In this document: positions 24,237-32,730 of the stretch, piece after piece
Layout of the letters: each line of letters begins with the position of its first letter
Position numbering within the stretch: position 1 is the stretch's first letter
Source: Nitrospirota bacterium
Lineage (GTDB): Bacteria > Nitrospirota > Thermodesulfovibrionia > SZUA-242
Assembly: GCA_027021335.1 (NCBI GenBank)
Contig: JALUUO010000066.1
Location: 1 to 38,588, forward strand
Direction: 5' to 3'
Length of the DNA stretch: 38,588 bases
The notes under the pieces: generated by a model
The model's input: only the letters and a program-made list of their open reading frames with translations
Database searches by the model: none
Told to the model about the DNA's origin: nothing
Made by a program: the position numbers and the translations under genes

Positions 24237-25414
24237 AAAAACAGGTAGCTACGGGTTTGGACCTTGTTAACCGGAGTTGGCCTAAGTCTCTAAATGGTTG
24301 CCGAGTTGGGCTTTTGGCGCATCCGCCCTCTGTAAATAGGCGGCTTCGGCATGCCGTTGATATTTTTCTTGAATCCAACAAGTTCCGGCTTACCGCACTG
24401 TTTGGTCCTCAACACGGCTTTCTTGGTCAGACGCAAGACAACATGGTTGAGTGGCAGAGCTATCGTGACCGCAGAACCGGCCTTCCGGTTTTCAGCCTTT
24501 ACGGAGCCACGAGGAAGCCCTCGGCCCGAATGCTTAAAAATATCGATGTTCTGGCCATAGATTTACAGGATGTAGGAGCCAGATATTATACATTTATCTG
24601 GACTTTGGATCTTTGCATGGAGGCGGCGGAAGCCTATGGAATACCGGTTGTGGTTCTGGATAGACCAAACCCGATCGGAGGCAGGCTTACCGAGGGTCCG
24701 GTGCTTGATTCCGGGTGGACTTCGTTCGTAGGACGCCGTCCTCTGCCTGTACGGCATGGGATGACTATCGGAGAAATAGCGTCGTATTTAAAAGAAGATT
24801 TTTTTCCGGCTCTGGAACTTCACGTTATTAAGATGAAGGGATGGCGCCGCGATTTTTGGTTTGACGATACAGGCCTTCCCTGGGTATCTCCTTCACCTAA
24901 CATGCCTACCCAAAACACCGCCATGGTCTATCCGGGTTTTTGTCTTCTTGAGGGCACTAACCTTAGCGAGGGCCGTGGCACTACCAGGCCGTTCGAGCTT
25001 TTCGGAGCTCCGTTTATCGATTCTGAACGGTTTGTTAATCACCTTAAGGAGTGCTTTAGGCTTCCGGGAGTTGCCTTCAGGCCTGTTTCGTTTCTGCCTG
25101 GATTTCAGAAATACGCTGGCCGGCTTTGTGGTGGGGCGCAGGTTCATGTAACCTCGCCTGATATATTTAAGCCGTTTAAAACATCTGTTGCTGTTTTAAA
25201 AGCAGCCCGCGAGCTCTACCCGGCAAAGTTCAGATGGAAACAACCGCCTTATGAGTACGAGAAGAAGAAAATGCCTATAGATATTCTTGCAGGCAGTGAC
25301 AGACTGCGGAAGGCGATAGACTCAGGAGTGGATCTGAAAACCATGGAAGCATGTTGGTTAAAGCAACTTACGGAATTCCGGAAAAAACAGCGTAAAAAAT
25401 ACATGTTGTATTAA
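24233..25414 (+). CDS. DUF1343/NamZ-family exo-beta-N-acetylmuramidase-like protein
   Basis: A 393-residue protein of the DUF1343 family, whose characterised member NamZ removes terminal N-acetylmuramic acid from peptidoglycan fragments. Hallmark segments are present: FGPQHGFLGQTQDNMVEWQ, DRRTGLPVFSLYG, DVLAIDLQDVGARYYTF, VLDRPNPIGG, PVRHGMTIGE, WVSPSPNMPT, YPGFCLLEGTNLSEGRGTTRPFE. There is no signal peptide, so it is predicted cytoplasmic and would act on imported muropeptides, unlike many secreted homologues. It starts at TTG in an overlap with the PAP2 gene and is the last gene before a convergent boundary. Confidence 0.87.
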   Translation: MKKQVATGLDLVNRSWPKSLNGCRVGLLAHPPSVNRRLRHAVDIFLESNKFRLTALFGPQHGFLGQTQDNMVEWQSYRDRRTGLPVFSLYGATRKPSARMLKNIDVLAIDLQDVGARYYTFIWTLDLCMEAAEAYGIPVVVLDRPNPIGGRLTEGPVLDSGWTSFVGRRPLPVRHGMTIGEIASYLKEDFFPALELHVIKMKGWRRDFWFDDTGLPWVSPSPNMPTQNTAMVYPGFCLLEGTNLSEGRGTTRPFELFGAPFIDSERFVNHLKECFRLPGVAFRPVSFLPGFQKYAGRLCGGAQVHVTSPDIFKPFKTSVAVLKAARELYPAKFRWKQPPYEYEKKKMPIDILAGSDRLRKAIDSGVDLKTMEACWLKQLTEFRKKQRKKYMLY

Positions 25415-25480
25415 TCTGCCTATATAATGTCTGTACCTGTTTTTACTGCGTAGATCGGGTTGAAAGATATTCATGAAACA

Positions 25481-25927
25481 TTACAGATGAATATCCAGCA
25501 GTTTACGTCTGATCTCTACAAGGTACTGAAGCTGCTCTATAAATATTCTGTAGGATTTGGCTCTGTCATTTTCTAGGCTTTTCAGCAAAGGGTTGCAAAA
25601 GAAATGTGTGCAGCGGAAAGGTCGCTCCCATCTCTGACGTGAACATCCATCTTTACGTAGAAACCGGCATGGGGATGTTTCTTCATGATCAGATTGATCA
25701 TTATGGTTCTTTTCTATGCCGAGAACTCTAAGAATTACGAGGTCACTGTCGTCATAACGTCCGTGTTTGTCTATGCAGCAGACGTTTTTACAGTCAGGAC
25801 AGACTATCGATGTATGCTTTTCTATAAAACTGGAAACAGAGTTAAATGCATTTTTTAGTTCGGCTGCTATTTCTTTTTTATGAAATTTATGTTGAGGGTT
25901 ATCATTAACAGGAAGCTTAAGTCTCAT
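25481..25927 (-). CDS. YkgJ-like cysteine cluster protein
   Basis: 148 residues with a cysteine pattern typical of the YkgJ / Zn- or Fe-S-binding cluster family: CPDCKNVCC, then a second block CRFLRKDGCSRQRWERPFRCTHFFC (Cys spacing C-x7-C and RP-x2-C). It is soluble and has a helical C terminus. Its ATG overlaps the pckA stop by four bases (ATGA), so it is translated together with PEP carboxykinase. No function is established for this arrangement. The family assignment is from the cysteine spacing, not from overall similarity. Confidence 0.72.
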   Translation of the reverse strand: MRLKLPVNDNPQHKFHKKEIAAELKNAFNSVSSFIEKHTSIVCPDCKNVCCIDKHGRYDDSDLVILRVLGIEKNHNDQSDHEETSPCRFLRKDGCSRQRWERPFRCTHFFCNPLLKSLENDRAKSYRIFIEQLQYLVEIRRKLLDIHL

Positions 25928-27516
25928 CCCCCTGGCGCTGCTGCCTTTACGCTGTCTTTTACATCTGACTCAAACCTTTTAAAATTTTCCCGGAAAAGGG
26001 CGGCTAGTGTTTTTGCCTTTTGATCGTATGCGTCTTTGTCTGCCCATGAGTTTTTGGGGTTTAGTATTTCCCCGGGTACGCCATCGCAGGATATTGGCAC
26101 ATGCAACCCGAATACCGGATCTTGTTTTGTCTCTATGCTTTCAAGCCTTCCTGAAAGAAGCTCATGAATTATTGCTCGTGTGTAGGCTATTTTGATCCTG
26201 CTTCCCACCCCATAGGCTCCACCTATCCAGCCGGTGTTTACGAGCCAGCAGTTTACATTGTGTTTGGCAATTTTTTCTCCCAGAAGATTTGCGTAGACCG
26301 AAGGGTGAAGCGACATAAATGGCGCGCCGAAACAGGCGCTGAAAGTTGCCTTAGGTTCGTTGCCAACTCCCTTCTCGGTTCCGGCCACCTTTGCGGTGTA
26401 TCCCGAGATAAAGTGATACATAGCCTGCTCCGGGCTTAGCTTTGCAACCGGCGGCATAACACCGAAAGCATCGCAGGTAAGCATTACAATGTTGCTAGGG
26501 TGCCCGCCGCGTCCCTTTATAACCGCGTTGTCTATGAATGCAAGTGGGTAGGCTGCCCGGGTGTTTTCCGTAAGGGTATCGTCGTCAAGGTCCAGGATCC
26601 TGGTCTGCGGATCAAACCCAACATTTTCTATAATGGTTCCGAACTTACGTGTGCAGGAGTATATTTGAGGTTCCGCTTCTTCTGAAAGTCGGATAACCTT
26701 TGCATAGCATCCGTTTTCGAAGTTGAAGACTCCGCTGTCCGACCACCCGTGTTCGTCGTCTCCGATAAGCATTCTTTCCGGGTCTGCTGAAAGTGTGGTT
26801 TTTCCCGTTCCGGAGAGGCCGAAAAACAGGCAGACGTCGTTGTTGTCGCCTATATTGGCTGAGCAATGCATCGAGAGTATGCCTTTTTGAGGAAGAAGGT
26901 AGTTCAATATTGAAAATATCGATTTTTTCATCTCTCCGGCATAACTTGTGCCACCTATAAGGACTAATTTCTTGGCGAAATTCACAAGTATAAACGTATC
27001 AGAAGATGTTCCGTCCTCGGCAGGGTCTGCTTGGAAGTCAGGCACGTTTATTACGGTGAAGTCAGGGATATGCACCGCCCTTTCTTCTGGTGTTGCAGGG
27101 ATGAACAATGTGCGGGCAAACAAGCTGTGCCATGCGTTAACAGTAATAACACGAACAGGCATGCGGTTTTCCTTATCATGACCGGCCCAGCAGTCCTGGA
27201 TGAATACGTCTCTGCCTTTTAGAAAGCTCATCATGCGTTTATAAATACGTTCAAAGCTTTCCTGCGATATGCCTTTATTCTCCTTACCCCACCAGATCGC
27301 GCTTTCGGTGGATGGCTCTTTTACGATAAACTTATCATTGGCCGCCCTTCCGGTATGAAGTCCTGTTCGTACTATAAGGGGACCGTTAGCGGCCAAAACT
27401 CCTTCCTTGCGCGAAATAGCTTCTTCGTAAAGCGCTTCTGTAGAAAAGTTCCAGTGCTCGTTGGCAACATTCAAAACGCCCTGGTTTTCTATGCCGAAAT
27501 TGGATTTTATTTCCAT
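25924..27516 (-). CDS. pckA: Phosphoenolpyruvate carboxykinase (ATP)
   Basis: A 530-residue ATP-dependent PEP carboxykinase, converting oxaloacetate and ATP to PEP and CO2 at the entry to gluconeogenesis. Motifs: GGTSYAGEMKKSIF, kinase 1a P-loop FFGLSGTGKTTLS, kinase 2 LIGDDEHGWSDSGVFNFE, and the RTGLHTGR N-terminal site; GGAYGVGSRI follows later. The ATG at 27516 is chosen because GGAGAGG lies just upstream. An upstream in-frame ATG at 27573 adds 19 residues with no matching binding site. The divergent formate dehydrogenase operon begins ~160 bases away. Confidence 0.96.
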   Translation of the reverse strand: MEIKSNFGIENQGVLNVANEHWNFSTEALYEEAISRKEGVLAANGPLIVRTGLHTGRAANDKFIVKEPSTESAIWWGKENKGISQESFERIYKRMMSFLKGRDVFIQDCWAGHDKENRMPVRVITVNAWHSLFARTLFIPATPEERAVHIPDFTVINVPDFQADPAEDGTSSDTFILVNFAKKLVLIGGTSYAGEMKKSIFSILNYLLPQKGILSMHCSANIGDNNDVCLFFGLSGTGKTTLSADPERMLIGDDEHGWSDSGVFNFENGCYAKVIRLSEEAEPQIYSCTRKFGTIIENVGFDPQTRILDLDDDTLTENTRAAYPLAFIDNAVIKGRGGHPSNIVMLTCDAFGVMPPVAKLSPEQAMYHFISGYTAKVAGTEKGVGNEPKATFSACFGAPFMSLHPSVYANLLGEKIAKHNVNCWLVNTGWIGGAYGVGSRIKIAYTRAIIHELLSGRLESIETKQDPVFGLHVPISCDGVPGEILNPKNSWADKDAYDQKAKTLAALFRENFKRFESDVKDSVKAAAPGG

Positions 27517-27610
27517 GGTTTTTACCTCTCCGTAATTTGATAATTCTGTCATGCTATTATAATTTTTTACCAAAATGCAAGTTAAAAAAATCTGCTAAAA
27601 ATCTGCTTTA

Positions 27611-27635
27611 GTTATGGATTTTGCAAAACCATAAC
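27611..27635. promoter_or_regulatory. Near-perfect palindrome in the pckA / formate dehydrogenase divergent region
   Basis: Arms GTTATGG (27611-27617) and CCATAAC (27629-27635) flank a self-complementary core TTTTGCAAAA (27619-27628), with a single extra A at 27618. Thus 24 of 25 bases fit one dyad. The site lies midway between divergent genes, 105-bp apart in ORF terms, and about 44 bases before the NuoE-like ATG. It looks like a dimeric-regulator operator; the regulator cannot be named. Confidence 0.6.
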
Positions 27636-27678
27636 TTTATATGCTAACCTATTTGAATTTTTTGGACGGAGCACTTTT

Positions 27679-28158
27679 ATGGAATCATCTATGTTAACAA
27701 AACTCAATACTATTCACTCCCATTTTAATAATAACGGGGGGAATATAATATCAGCGCTTCAAGATATACAGTCCGAATTCGGATATATACCTGAAGATGC
27801 TGTTTACTGGTTTTCCGACAAGACAGGAATTCCGGCAAGCAAATTCTTTGGTGTGGCGACCTTTTACTCTCAGTTCTACCTGAAGCCAAGGGGTAAGAAT
27901 ATCATAACCGCATGCTGCGGTACGGCATGTCATGTTAAGGGCTCGGATCGGATCATTTTCAGGCTCCAGGATGAACTGTCACTTGCAAAAGGTGAAGATA
28001 CAACCGGCGATGGATTGTTTACGTTGGAGAAAGTTGCATGCGTAGGGGCTTGCAGTATTGCTCCGGTGATGCTTGTTAATCAAAAGGTCTACGGTAAGAT
28101 GACGCCTGATAAGATGGTGAAAGAATTGAAAACCTACGAGGAAAGTCCTAGTGAGTAA
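27679..28158 (+). CDS. NuoE-like [2Fe-2S] subunit of the formate dehydrogenase complex
   Basis: 159 residues of the thioredoxin-like [2Fe-2S] ferredoxin family (NuoE/HoxE/FdsG/HydC). The N-terminal helical part is ALQDIQSEFGYIPEDAVYWFS. The cluster ligands are visible as C-x4-C (CCGTACHVKGS) and C-x3-C (CVGACSIAPVM). It starts at ATG 27679 after GGACGGAG, and overlaps the next gene by 8 bases. With the NuoF-like and FdhA-like proteins it should form a soluble NAD(P)-linked formate dehydrogenase of the HydABC/FdhABC architecture. NuoE of complex I is ruled out by context. Confidence 0.88.
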   Translation: MESSMLTKLNTIHSHFNNNGGNIISALQDIQSEFGYIPEDAVYWFSDKTGIPASKFFGVATFYSQFYLKPRGKNIITACCGTACHVKGSDRIIFRLQDELSLAKGEDTTGDGLFTLEKVACVGACSIAPVMLVNQKVYGKMTPDKMVKELKTYEESPSE

Positions 28159-29929
28159 TAACATAAAGATAAATGTATGCATGGGAACAGGTGGTATAGC
28201 CGCAGGCGGTGACGAGGTTATGGCTGCCTTTGACCTCGAGCTCCGTAAGGCAGGTCTTGAGGCCGACGTGGAAAAACATTGCGCTGTGCACCGTGTGGGA
28301 TGCAGGGGATTTTGTGCTCGGGATGTGCTTGTGGATGTTTCTGTCGATGATGTTAGAACCACGTATCAATATATCAAGGCGGATATGGTCCCGCGTCTCG
28401 TAGAAGAGCATATAATCGGCGGCGTACCTGTGGAAGATTGGGTGGTCGGGCAGGATTATCATGACTTTCATGACCGTCAGGAAAAGGTGGTGCTTGCTGA
28501 CTGCGGGCAGATAGATCCTGAAGACATACAGGCATACCTGGATGTTGACGGCTACAAGGGTATTGTTAAGGCCCTTTCAGAAATGTCGCCTGCCGAGGTG
28601 ATCGAATGTGTTAAAGCCTCTGGCCTTAAGGGTAGGGGAGGGGCTGGTTTCCCGACAGGTATGAAGTGGCAATTTTGCGCTGCCAACAAGTCGGACCGGA
28701 AATATGTAATATGCAATGCAGATGAAGGCGATCCCGGAGCCTTTATGGATCGTTCAGTCATAGAAGGCAATCCGCATGCTGTGATCGAAGGTATGAGTAT
28801 CGCAGCTTATGCTATTGGAGCAGCCGAGGGATATGTCTATATACGAGCAGAGTATCCCCTGGCGGTTGAACGTCTTCATAAAGCGCTTAGCCAGGCTCGT
28901 GCTCATGGTTTTCTCGGTAAAGCAATTCACGGAACGTCTTTTGATTTCGATATCAAGGTGAAACTTGGAGCGGGTGCCTTTGTCTGTGGTGAAGAAACCG
29001 CTCTTATCGCATCTATTGAAGGCCAGCGCGGCATGCCACGGGCTAAGCCGCCCTTTCCTGCCGCCAAGGGGCTTTGGGGTAAACCCACGGTTATAAACAA
29101 CGTTGAGACCTTGGCCAATCTGCCCTTTATTCTCCGGAAAGGTGCCGAGTGGTTTGCCTCGCTGGGCTCTGAGACCAGCAAGGGTACGAAGGTTTTTGCT
29201 CTTACTGGAAAGATATGTAACACCGGCCTTATAGAAGTGCCCATGGGTATACCTTTAAAGGAGATCATCTACGATATTGGTGGTGGAATCGAAGGTGACC
29301 GACTATTTAAGGCTGTTCAGACCGGCGGTCCATCAGGTGGATGTATTCCCGTGGAGCATATAGACCTGCCGGTAGACTACGAGAACCTGCTCAAAGTCGG
29401 CTCTATGATGGGTTCCGGAGGTATGGTTGTTCTGGATGAGAACGACTGTATGGTTAATATTTCTAAATTCTTTCTTGAGTTTACTCAGTCGGAATCATGC
29501 GGCAAGTGTACTCCGTGCAGAATTGGTACAAAGCGGCTGCTTGAGGTCCTTACCAGGATTACTGAAGGAAAAGGAAAGAAGACGGATATAGATCTTCTCC
29601 TGGATATGGCAAATGACATTAAAGATACAAGCTTGTGTGGCCTTGGAATGTCGGCTCCTAATCCTGTTTTGAGCACTATCAAGTATTTTAGGCATGAGTA
29701 TGAAGCACATATAAATGATAAACGCTGTCCGGCTGCGGTCTGTCGCAGCCTGCTTACTTTCACAGTGATAGAAAATTTGTGCAAAGGTTGCGGCATGTGC
29801 CTGAGGGCTTGTCCGGCCGGAGCGATTACCGGTGAAAAGAAAAAACCGCACTACATCGACACATCATTATGTGTGAAATGTGGAGCATGTTTCGATGTCT
29901 GCAAATTCAAATCGGTAATTAAAGAATAA
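28151..29929 (+). CDS. NuoF-like flavoprotein subunit (NAD(P)- and FMN-binding) of the formate dehydrogenase complex
   Basis: 592 residues from GTG 28151. Order: thioredoxin-like [2Fe-2S] N-terminal domain (~1-90), NuoF flavin/NAD domain (KGRGGAGFPTGMKWQF; CNADEGDPGAFMDR; YIRAEYPLAVERL; GAGAFVCGEETALIASIEGQRGMPRAKPPFP), SLBB domain, the NuoF [4Fe-4S] motif ESCGKCTPCRIGTKRL with a later Cys near CGLG, and a C-terminal 2x[4Fe-4S] ferredoxin (CKGCGMCLRACPAG; CVKCGACFDVC). The extra N- and C-terminal domains are those of HydB/HndC-type and bifurcating enzymes. One of the usual N-terminal cluster cysteines is Gly (CMGTGG). Confidence 0.92.
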   Translation: MSNNIKINVCMGTGGIAAGGDEVMAAFDLELRKAGLEADVEKHCAVHRVGCRGFCARDVLVDVSVDDVRTTYQYIKADMVPRLVEEHIIGGVPVEDWVVGQDYHDFHDRQEKVVLADCGQIDPEDIQAYLDVDGYKGIVKALSEMSPAEVIECVKASGLKGRGGAGFPTGMKWQFCAANKSDRKYVICNADEGDPGAFMDRSVIEGNPHAVIEGMSIAAYAIGAAEGYVYIRAEYPLAVERLHKALSQARAHGFLGKAIHGTSFDFDIKVKLGAGAFVCGEETALIASIEGQRGMPRAKPPFPAAKGLWGKPTVINNVETLANLPFILRKGAEWFASLGSETSKGTKVFALTGKICNTGLIEVPMGIPLKEIIYDIGGGIEGDRLFKAVQTGGPSGGCIPVEHIDLPVDYENLLKVGSMMGSGGMVVLDENDCMVNISKFFLEFTQSESCGKCTPCRIGTKRLLEVLTRITEGKGKKTDIDLLLDMANDIKDTSLCGLGMSAPNPVLSTIKYFRHEYEAHINDKRCPAAVCRSLLTFTVIENLCKGCGMCLRACPAGAITGEKKKPHYIDTSLCVKCGACFDVCKFKSVIKE

Positions 29930-30003
29930 CAAAACATTACTTAATTCAAAGTCAATCCAAACTAACTATTAAAACCAAAATAAACAGCAGGGTGTATTTA
30001 ACT

Positions 30004-32676
30004 ATGATTGATTTAACTATAGACGGTAGAGATATAAGTGTTCCGGAGGGGACGACTGTTTTAGATGCGGCCCGGTTGCTGAACCTGGATATTCCGACCC
30101 TATGTCACGATCCGAGACTGAAACCTTATGGAGGATGCCGCCTCTGCATAGTGGAGCTGGAGGGTGTGCCGCGGCCTGTCACGGCATGTACTACTCCTGT
30201 GGCCGGCGGCATGGTGGTTACCACTGAAAGCGAGCAACTTTACAGGCTGAGGCGTACGGTTATTGAGTTCTTGCTTTCAGATCATCCAAACGACTGTATG
30301 GTCTGTCAGCGGGCCGGTGACTGCACTCTTCAGGAACTCGCATATTTTTATGGTCTGCGCGACAACCGGTTCTGGGGTGAAAGAAGACGCTATGACAAGG
30401 AAGATGCAAATCCCTTCATAAAGCGGGAAATGGAGAAATGCATTCTCTGTGCCAAGTGTGTGCGTGTTTGCGGCGAGGTGCAGGCGGTGGGAGCCATTGA
30501 TCTTGCCTATCGTGGCTTTAATGCCAAAGTATGCCCGCCTTATGAAAAGGATCTTGACTGTGAGTTCTGCGGTCAGTGCGTGGCGGTTTGTCCCACAGGC
30601 GCGCTTACCGGAAAAGTATGGGAGGCACAGGGCAGGCAGAAGGATGTTAAATATACCGAAACGGTCTGCCCCTATTGCGGTTGTGGCTGTAATATCACAC
30701 TTCACAGCGTTAGAAACCGTGTGATAAGAGTTTCCTCCAGAGAAAATACTCTTAACGAGGGGTGGTTATGCTCAAAGGGAAGGTTCGGATTCGAGTTCAT
30801 TAACAAGCCCGACAGATTGAGGACTCCTCTTATAAGAAGGCGAAAAGATGGACCTCTTGAACCTGCGTCCTGGGATGAGGCACTGGGGCTTATATCGTCT
30901 CGTTTTGAAGGTATAAAAAAAGAACATGGACCGGACGCGTTAGGGGGGCTGTCATCGGCCCGGTGCACAAACGAGGAGAACTACGCTTTTCAGAAATTTT
31001 TCCGCACGGTGATCGGCACGAACAATATTGATCACTGTGCACGTTACTGACACAGTGCAACGGTGGCCGGTCTGGCCACAGTGTTCGGATCCGGAGCTAT
31101 GACGAATTCGATAGCAGAGGTGGAAAACAACGACGCTCTTTTTGTTATAGGTTCAAACACCACGGAGAATCACCCGATAGTTGCTCTTCGGATGAAAAAA
31201 GCTGCTGAAAAAGGAGCTAAAATTATTGTTGCGGACCCAAGAAAAATTCCTCTTGTAAAGTTTGCAGCTCTCTGGCTAAGGCAGAGGCCCGGTACTGATG
31301 TGGCTCTTCTTAATTCAATGATGCATGTGATTCTTGAAGAGGGGCTCGAGGATAAAAGGTTTATTGAGGAGCGGACAGAGGGGTTTGAGGCTTTTAAAGC
31401 AGCGGTTAAGGAGTTTACACCTGAATACGCAGAAAAGATTACCGGTGTGCCGAAAGAGGATATAATTAAGGCTGCAAAAATATATGCATCAGCCGGAAAA
31501 GCGGGAATATACTACACAATGGGTATCACTCAGCACTCTATGGGCACAAACAATGTTTACTCGGTGGCCAATCTTGCAATGCTTACCGGCAATCTAGGCA
31601 GGGAGTCCACAGGAGTGAACCCCTTGAGAGGCCAGAACAACGTCCAGGGTTCTTCAGATATGGCATGTGCCCCAACAGTTCTTCCAGGTTATCAGAAGGT
31701 GACGGACGAGGCTGCAAGGGCGAAGTTCGAATCCGTTTGGGGCAGGCCAGTGCCTTCAAAGGTTGGTATGACAGCCACTGAGATGACCGGAGCGATGATT
31801 GACGGCAGCTTAAAGGCTCTCTACATAATGGGTGAAAATCCACTGCTGAGCGATCCAAACATGGGGCACACGACAAATGCCTTGAAAAATCTTGAGTTTC
31901 TTGTAGTGCAGGACATATTCCTGACCGAGACCGCTGAACTTGCCGACGTGGTTCTGCCCGCGGCGTCTTTTGCCGAAAAAGACGGCACTTTTACAAATAC
32001 CGAGCGGCGTGTGCAACGTGTAAGAAAAGCAATAGACGCACCTGGTGAGGCACTGGACGATCTTGAGATCATATGCAGGCTTTCTTTGCGCATGGGTTTT
32101 GATCTTTGCTTAAACACGCCTGAAGATGCGTTTCTGGAAGCGGGTTCGCTATGGCCTGCATTGGCTGGTATGACCTACCGGCGCATTAATGATAATGGGC
32201 TCCACTGGCCGTGTCCGACTTCGGATCATCCAGGAACTCCATATCTCTTCCATGGAACTTTTCCAAAGGGTAAGGCGACTTTTACACCGGTGCCTTTTGT
32301 TAAGTCCAAGGAATTGCCTGATGATGAGTATCCGTTTGTTCTTACCACAGGGAGGGTTCTGTTTCAGTACCATACCGGAACTATGACCCGAAGGTCAAAA
32401 GCGCTGGAAGCCGTGGCGCCGGAGGCATTTGTCGAGATAAATACCGCAGATGCCGAAAACTTGGGCATCAGCACCAGCGATATGGTTTCCGTGACATCCC
32501 GCAGGGGAGAGATAAAGCTTAAAGCAAAGGTGGCTGACAAGGTCGGCCCTGGTGTGGTATTTATTCCTTTTCACTACAAAGAGGCGGCGGCCAATATTCT
32601 TACCAATGATGCGCTGGATCCTGTATGCAAGATTCCCGAGGCCAAGGTTTGCGCGGTTAGACTGCAAAAAGCATAA
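30004..32676 (+). CDS. fdhA: Selenocysteine-containing formate dehydrogenase alpha subunit, NuoG-type N terminus (FdhA)
   Basis: One 890-residue selenoprotein read through TGA at 31048-31050 (Sec349). The N-terminal NuoG-like part has a [2Fe-2S] ferredoxin domain (CHDP-x7-GGCRLC), the His-Cys3 cluster ([14 protein letters not shown]), and two [4Fe-4S] motifs ([22 protein letters not shown]). From ~residue 220 comes the molybdenum/tungsten bis-MGD domain with its own [4Fe-4S] (CPYCGCGCN). The context [22 protein letters not shown] is the FdhF/FdhA active site, with the His after Sec. The ATG at 30004 is preferred to GTG 29992. It oxidises formate or reduces CO2. Confidence 0.93.
31048..31083 (+). 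promoter_or_regulatory. UGA recoding site with SECIS-like hairpin in fdhA
   Basis: The TGA (31048-31050) is followed, 12 bases on, by a perfect hairpin: GTGGCC (31063-31068), loop GGTCT (31069-31073), GGCCAC (31074-31079). The GGUCU apical loop matches the bacterial SECIS read by SelB in E. coli fdhF. CACTGTG (31033-31039) can pair with either of two CACAGTG copies (31051-31057, 31077-31083), giving alternative lower stems. selA, selB and selC are not in the window. Confidence 0.88.
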
Positions 32677-32730
32677 AAGGCGAATATAGGTTCGCATTTA
32701 CAATTTAAAAATACTAAGGAGGAGTACAAT

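Noticed and set aside
27517-27573. Upstream ATG for pckA
   Set aside because: GGAGAGG sits directly before the internal ATG at 27516, and the longer start adds residues not seen in the family.
31048-31050. In-frame stop splitting fdhA into two genes, or a pseudogene
   Set aside because: The TGA is in the exact Sec position of FDH, followed by His and a SECIS-like hairpin; the frame continues perfectly to the normal end.
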